DNA of 64,000 bases, taken from NCBI GenBank assembly GCA_947493995.1, contig CANLTJ010000001.1, forward strand, positions 124,001 through 188,000, written 5' to 3'. The translations under genes and the position numbers were made by a program. The notes under the pieces were generated by a model. That model had not been told where the DNA came from, made no database searches, and saw only the letters and a list, made by a program, of their open reading frames with translations. Below, piece after piece: positions 63,609 to 64,000 of the stretch. This DNA is from an uncultured Arachnia sp. Lineage in GTDB: Bacteria > Actinomycetota > Actinomycetes > Propionibacteriales > Propionibacteriaceae. Every line of letters begins with the position of its first letter. Position 1 is the first letter of the stretch.

Positions 63609-64000
63609 ATGTCAGGTCCGACCATCCGTGTCGTCGTTGCCGAGGACGATCCGTTGGCCCAGATGGCAATCGAGAGCTACGTGGCACGCGCCGACGACAT
63701 CGAGATTGTGGGCAGCGCCACGGATGGCGCTCCGGCTCTGGAGCTGGTGAAGTCGCTGAAACCCGATGTCCTGCTCACGGACATCCACATGCCGCAGATG
63801 TCAGGGGTCGAGTTGATCCGCAAGGTGTTCGCGCTGACTGATCCGCCACGCGTTCTCTGTTTCACGGTCCTCGGCGACGAACACACGATGAGAACCGCCC
63901 TGGAAGCTGGCGCCAGTGGCTTCCTACTCAAAGTGGATCCACCCGACATGCTGATCCACGGCATCCGCAGTGCCTATCACGGGGACGCGCTGGTCTCCCC
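63609..64000 (+). CDS. Response regulator, NarL-type receiver (partial, runs off the window)
   Basis: Translation from ATG 63609 gives a receiver domain: VVVAEDDPLAQMAIESYV with the acidic pair, the phospho-acceptor Asp58 in LLTDIHMPQMSG, the conserved Thr in CFTVLGDE, and Lys in GFLLKVDPP. The style (VVVAEDD, GASGFLLK) is that of NarL/FixJ regulators with a C-terminal LuxR-type DNA-binding domain, which would lie past the window end. No histidine kinase gene is upstream. The frame has no stop within the window. Confidence 0.88.
   Translation, partial: MSGPTIRVVVAEDDPLAQMAIESYVARADDIEIVGSATDGAPALELVKSLKPDVLLTDIHMPQMSGVELIRKVFALTDPPRVLCFTVLGDEHTMRTALEAGASGFLLKVDPPDMLIHGIRSAYHGDALVS

Overview
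The window is about 64 kb of high-GC chromosomal DNA from an actinobacterium. Several gene groups support this: hemA followed by an actinobacterial-type coproporphyrin ferrochelatase with C-terminal iron-sulfur cysteines and hemQ; a mabA/inhA-like fabG-fabI pair; the order xerC, M23 peptidase, rpsB, tsf, pyrH, frr, cdsA, rlmN, dxr, rip1, ispG, GNAT; DUF3099 next to SURF1; and frequent GTG/TTG starts with 4-base stop/start overlaps. The overall flavour suggests Propionibacteriaceae or a close relative. That placement is my impression from gene content and was not tested.

Layout. 0-3.2 kb: the end of the coproporphyrin-dependent heme pathway (hemA, cpfC, hemQ). 3.2-4.3 kb: a small accessory island with an intact ribbon-helix-helix/MazF toxin-antitoxin pair and a set of short 40-bp-period repeats. 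4.3-10 kb: a dppABCDF-type peptide ABC transporter on the minus strand. 10.3-16.3 kb: a BMP-type nucleoside ABC importer ending in purine nucleoside phosphorylase. 16.3-19.1 kb: leuCD with a divergent IclR regulator, followed by the 3' remnant of a PIN-domain (VapC) toxin. 19.3-22.9 kb: a PfkB kinase, ADP-ribosylglycohydrolase and NCS1 permease operon that resembles E. coli yegTUV. 23-25.9 kb: a divergent HhH-GPD protein, tRNA-Glu and tRNA-Gln, a CPBP protease and an FAH-family hydrolase. 26-28.7 kb: divergent cimA and leuB. 28.7-29 kb: a REP-like palindromic repeat. 29-40.3 kb: a long minus-strand housekeeping cluster for isoprenoids, rRNA modification, phospholipid synthesis and translation, with gdhA inserted. 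40.6-44.9 kb: an M23 peptidase with two LytM domains, an AbrB/VapB-type antitoxin interrupted by an amber codon, a CoA transferase, xerC and def. 45-48 kb: a large secreted nuclease. 48-55 kb: BCCT and SBF-like transporters, an SPFH/NfeD pair, an ABC ATPase, fabI and fabG. 55-63 kb: DUF3099, SURF1, an RlmA-like methyltransferase, a membrane acyltransferase with an SGNH domain, phosphoglucomutase, an ABC-F protein and ThpR. The window ends inside a response regulator gene.

How the genes work together. Two separate nucleoside/nucleobase salvage modules (10.3-16.3 and 19.3-22.9 kb) lie close together. cimA, leuB and leuCD together can supply 2-oxobutyrate for isoleucine from pyruvate as well as leucine precursors. 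The least ordinary material is in the gaps. One intact toxin-antitoxin pair and two decayed VapBC-type pieces that long-ORF calling misses point to past toxin-antitoxin turnover. The 40-bp repeat family has a further near-copy 44 kb away. I see no CRISPR array, prophage, intact insertion sequence or rRNA operon.
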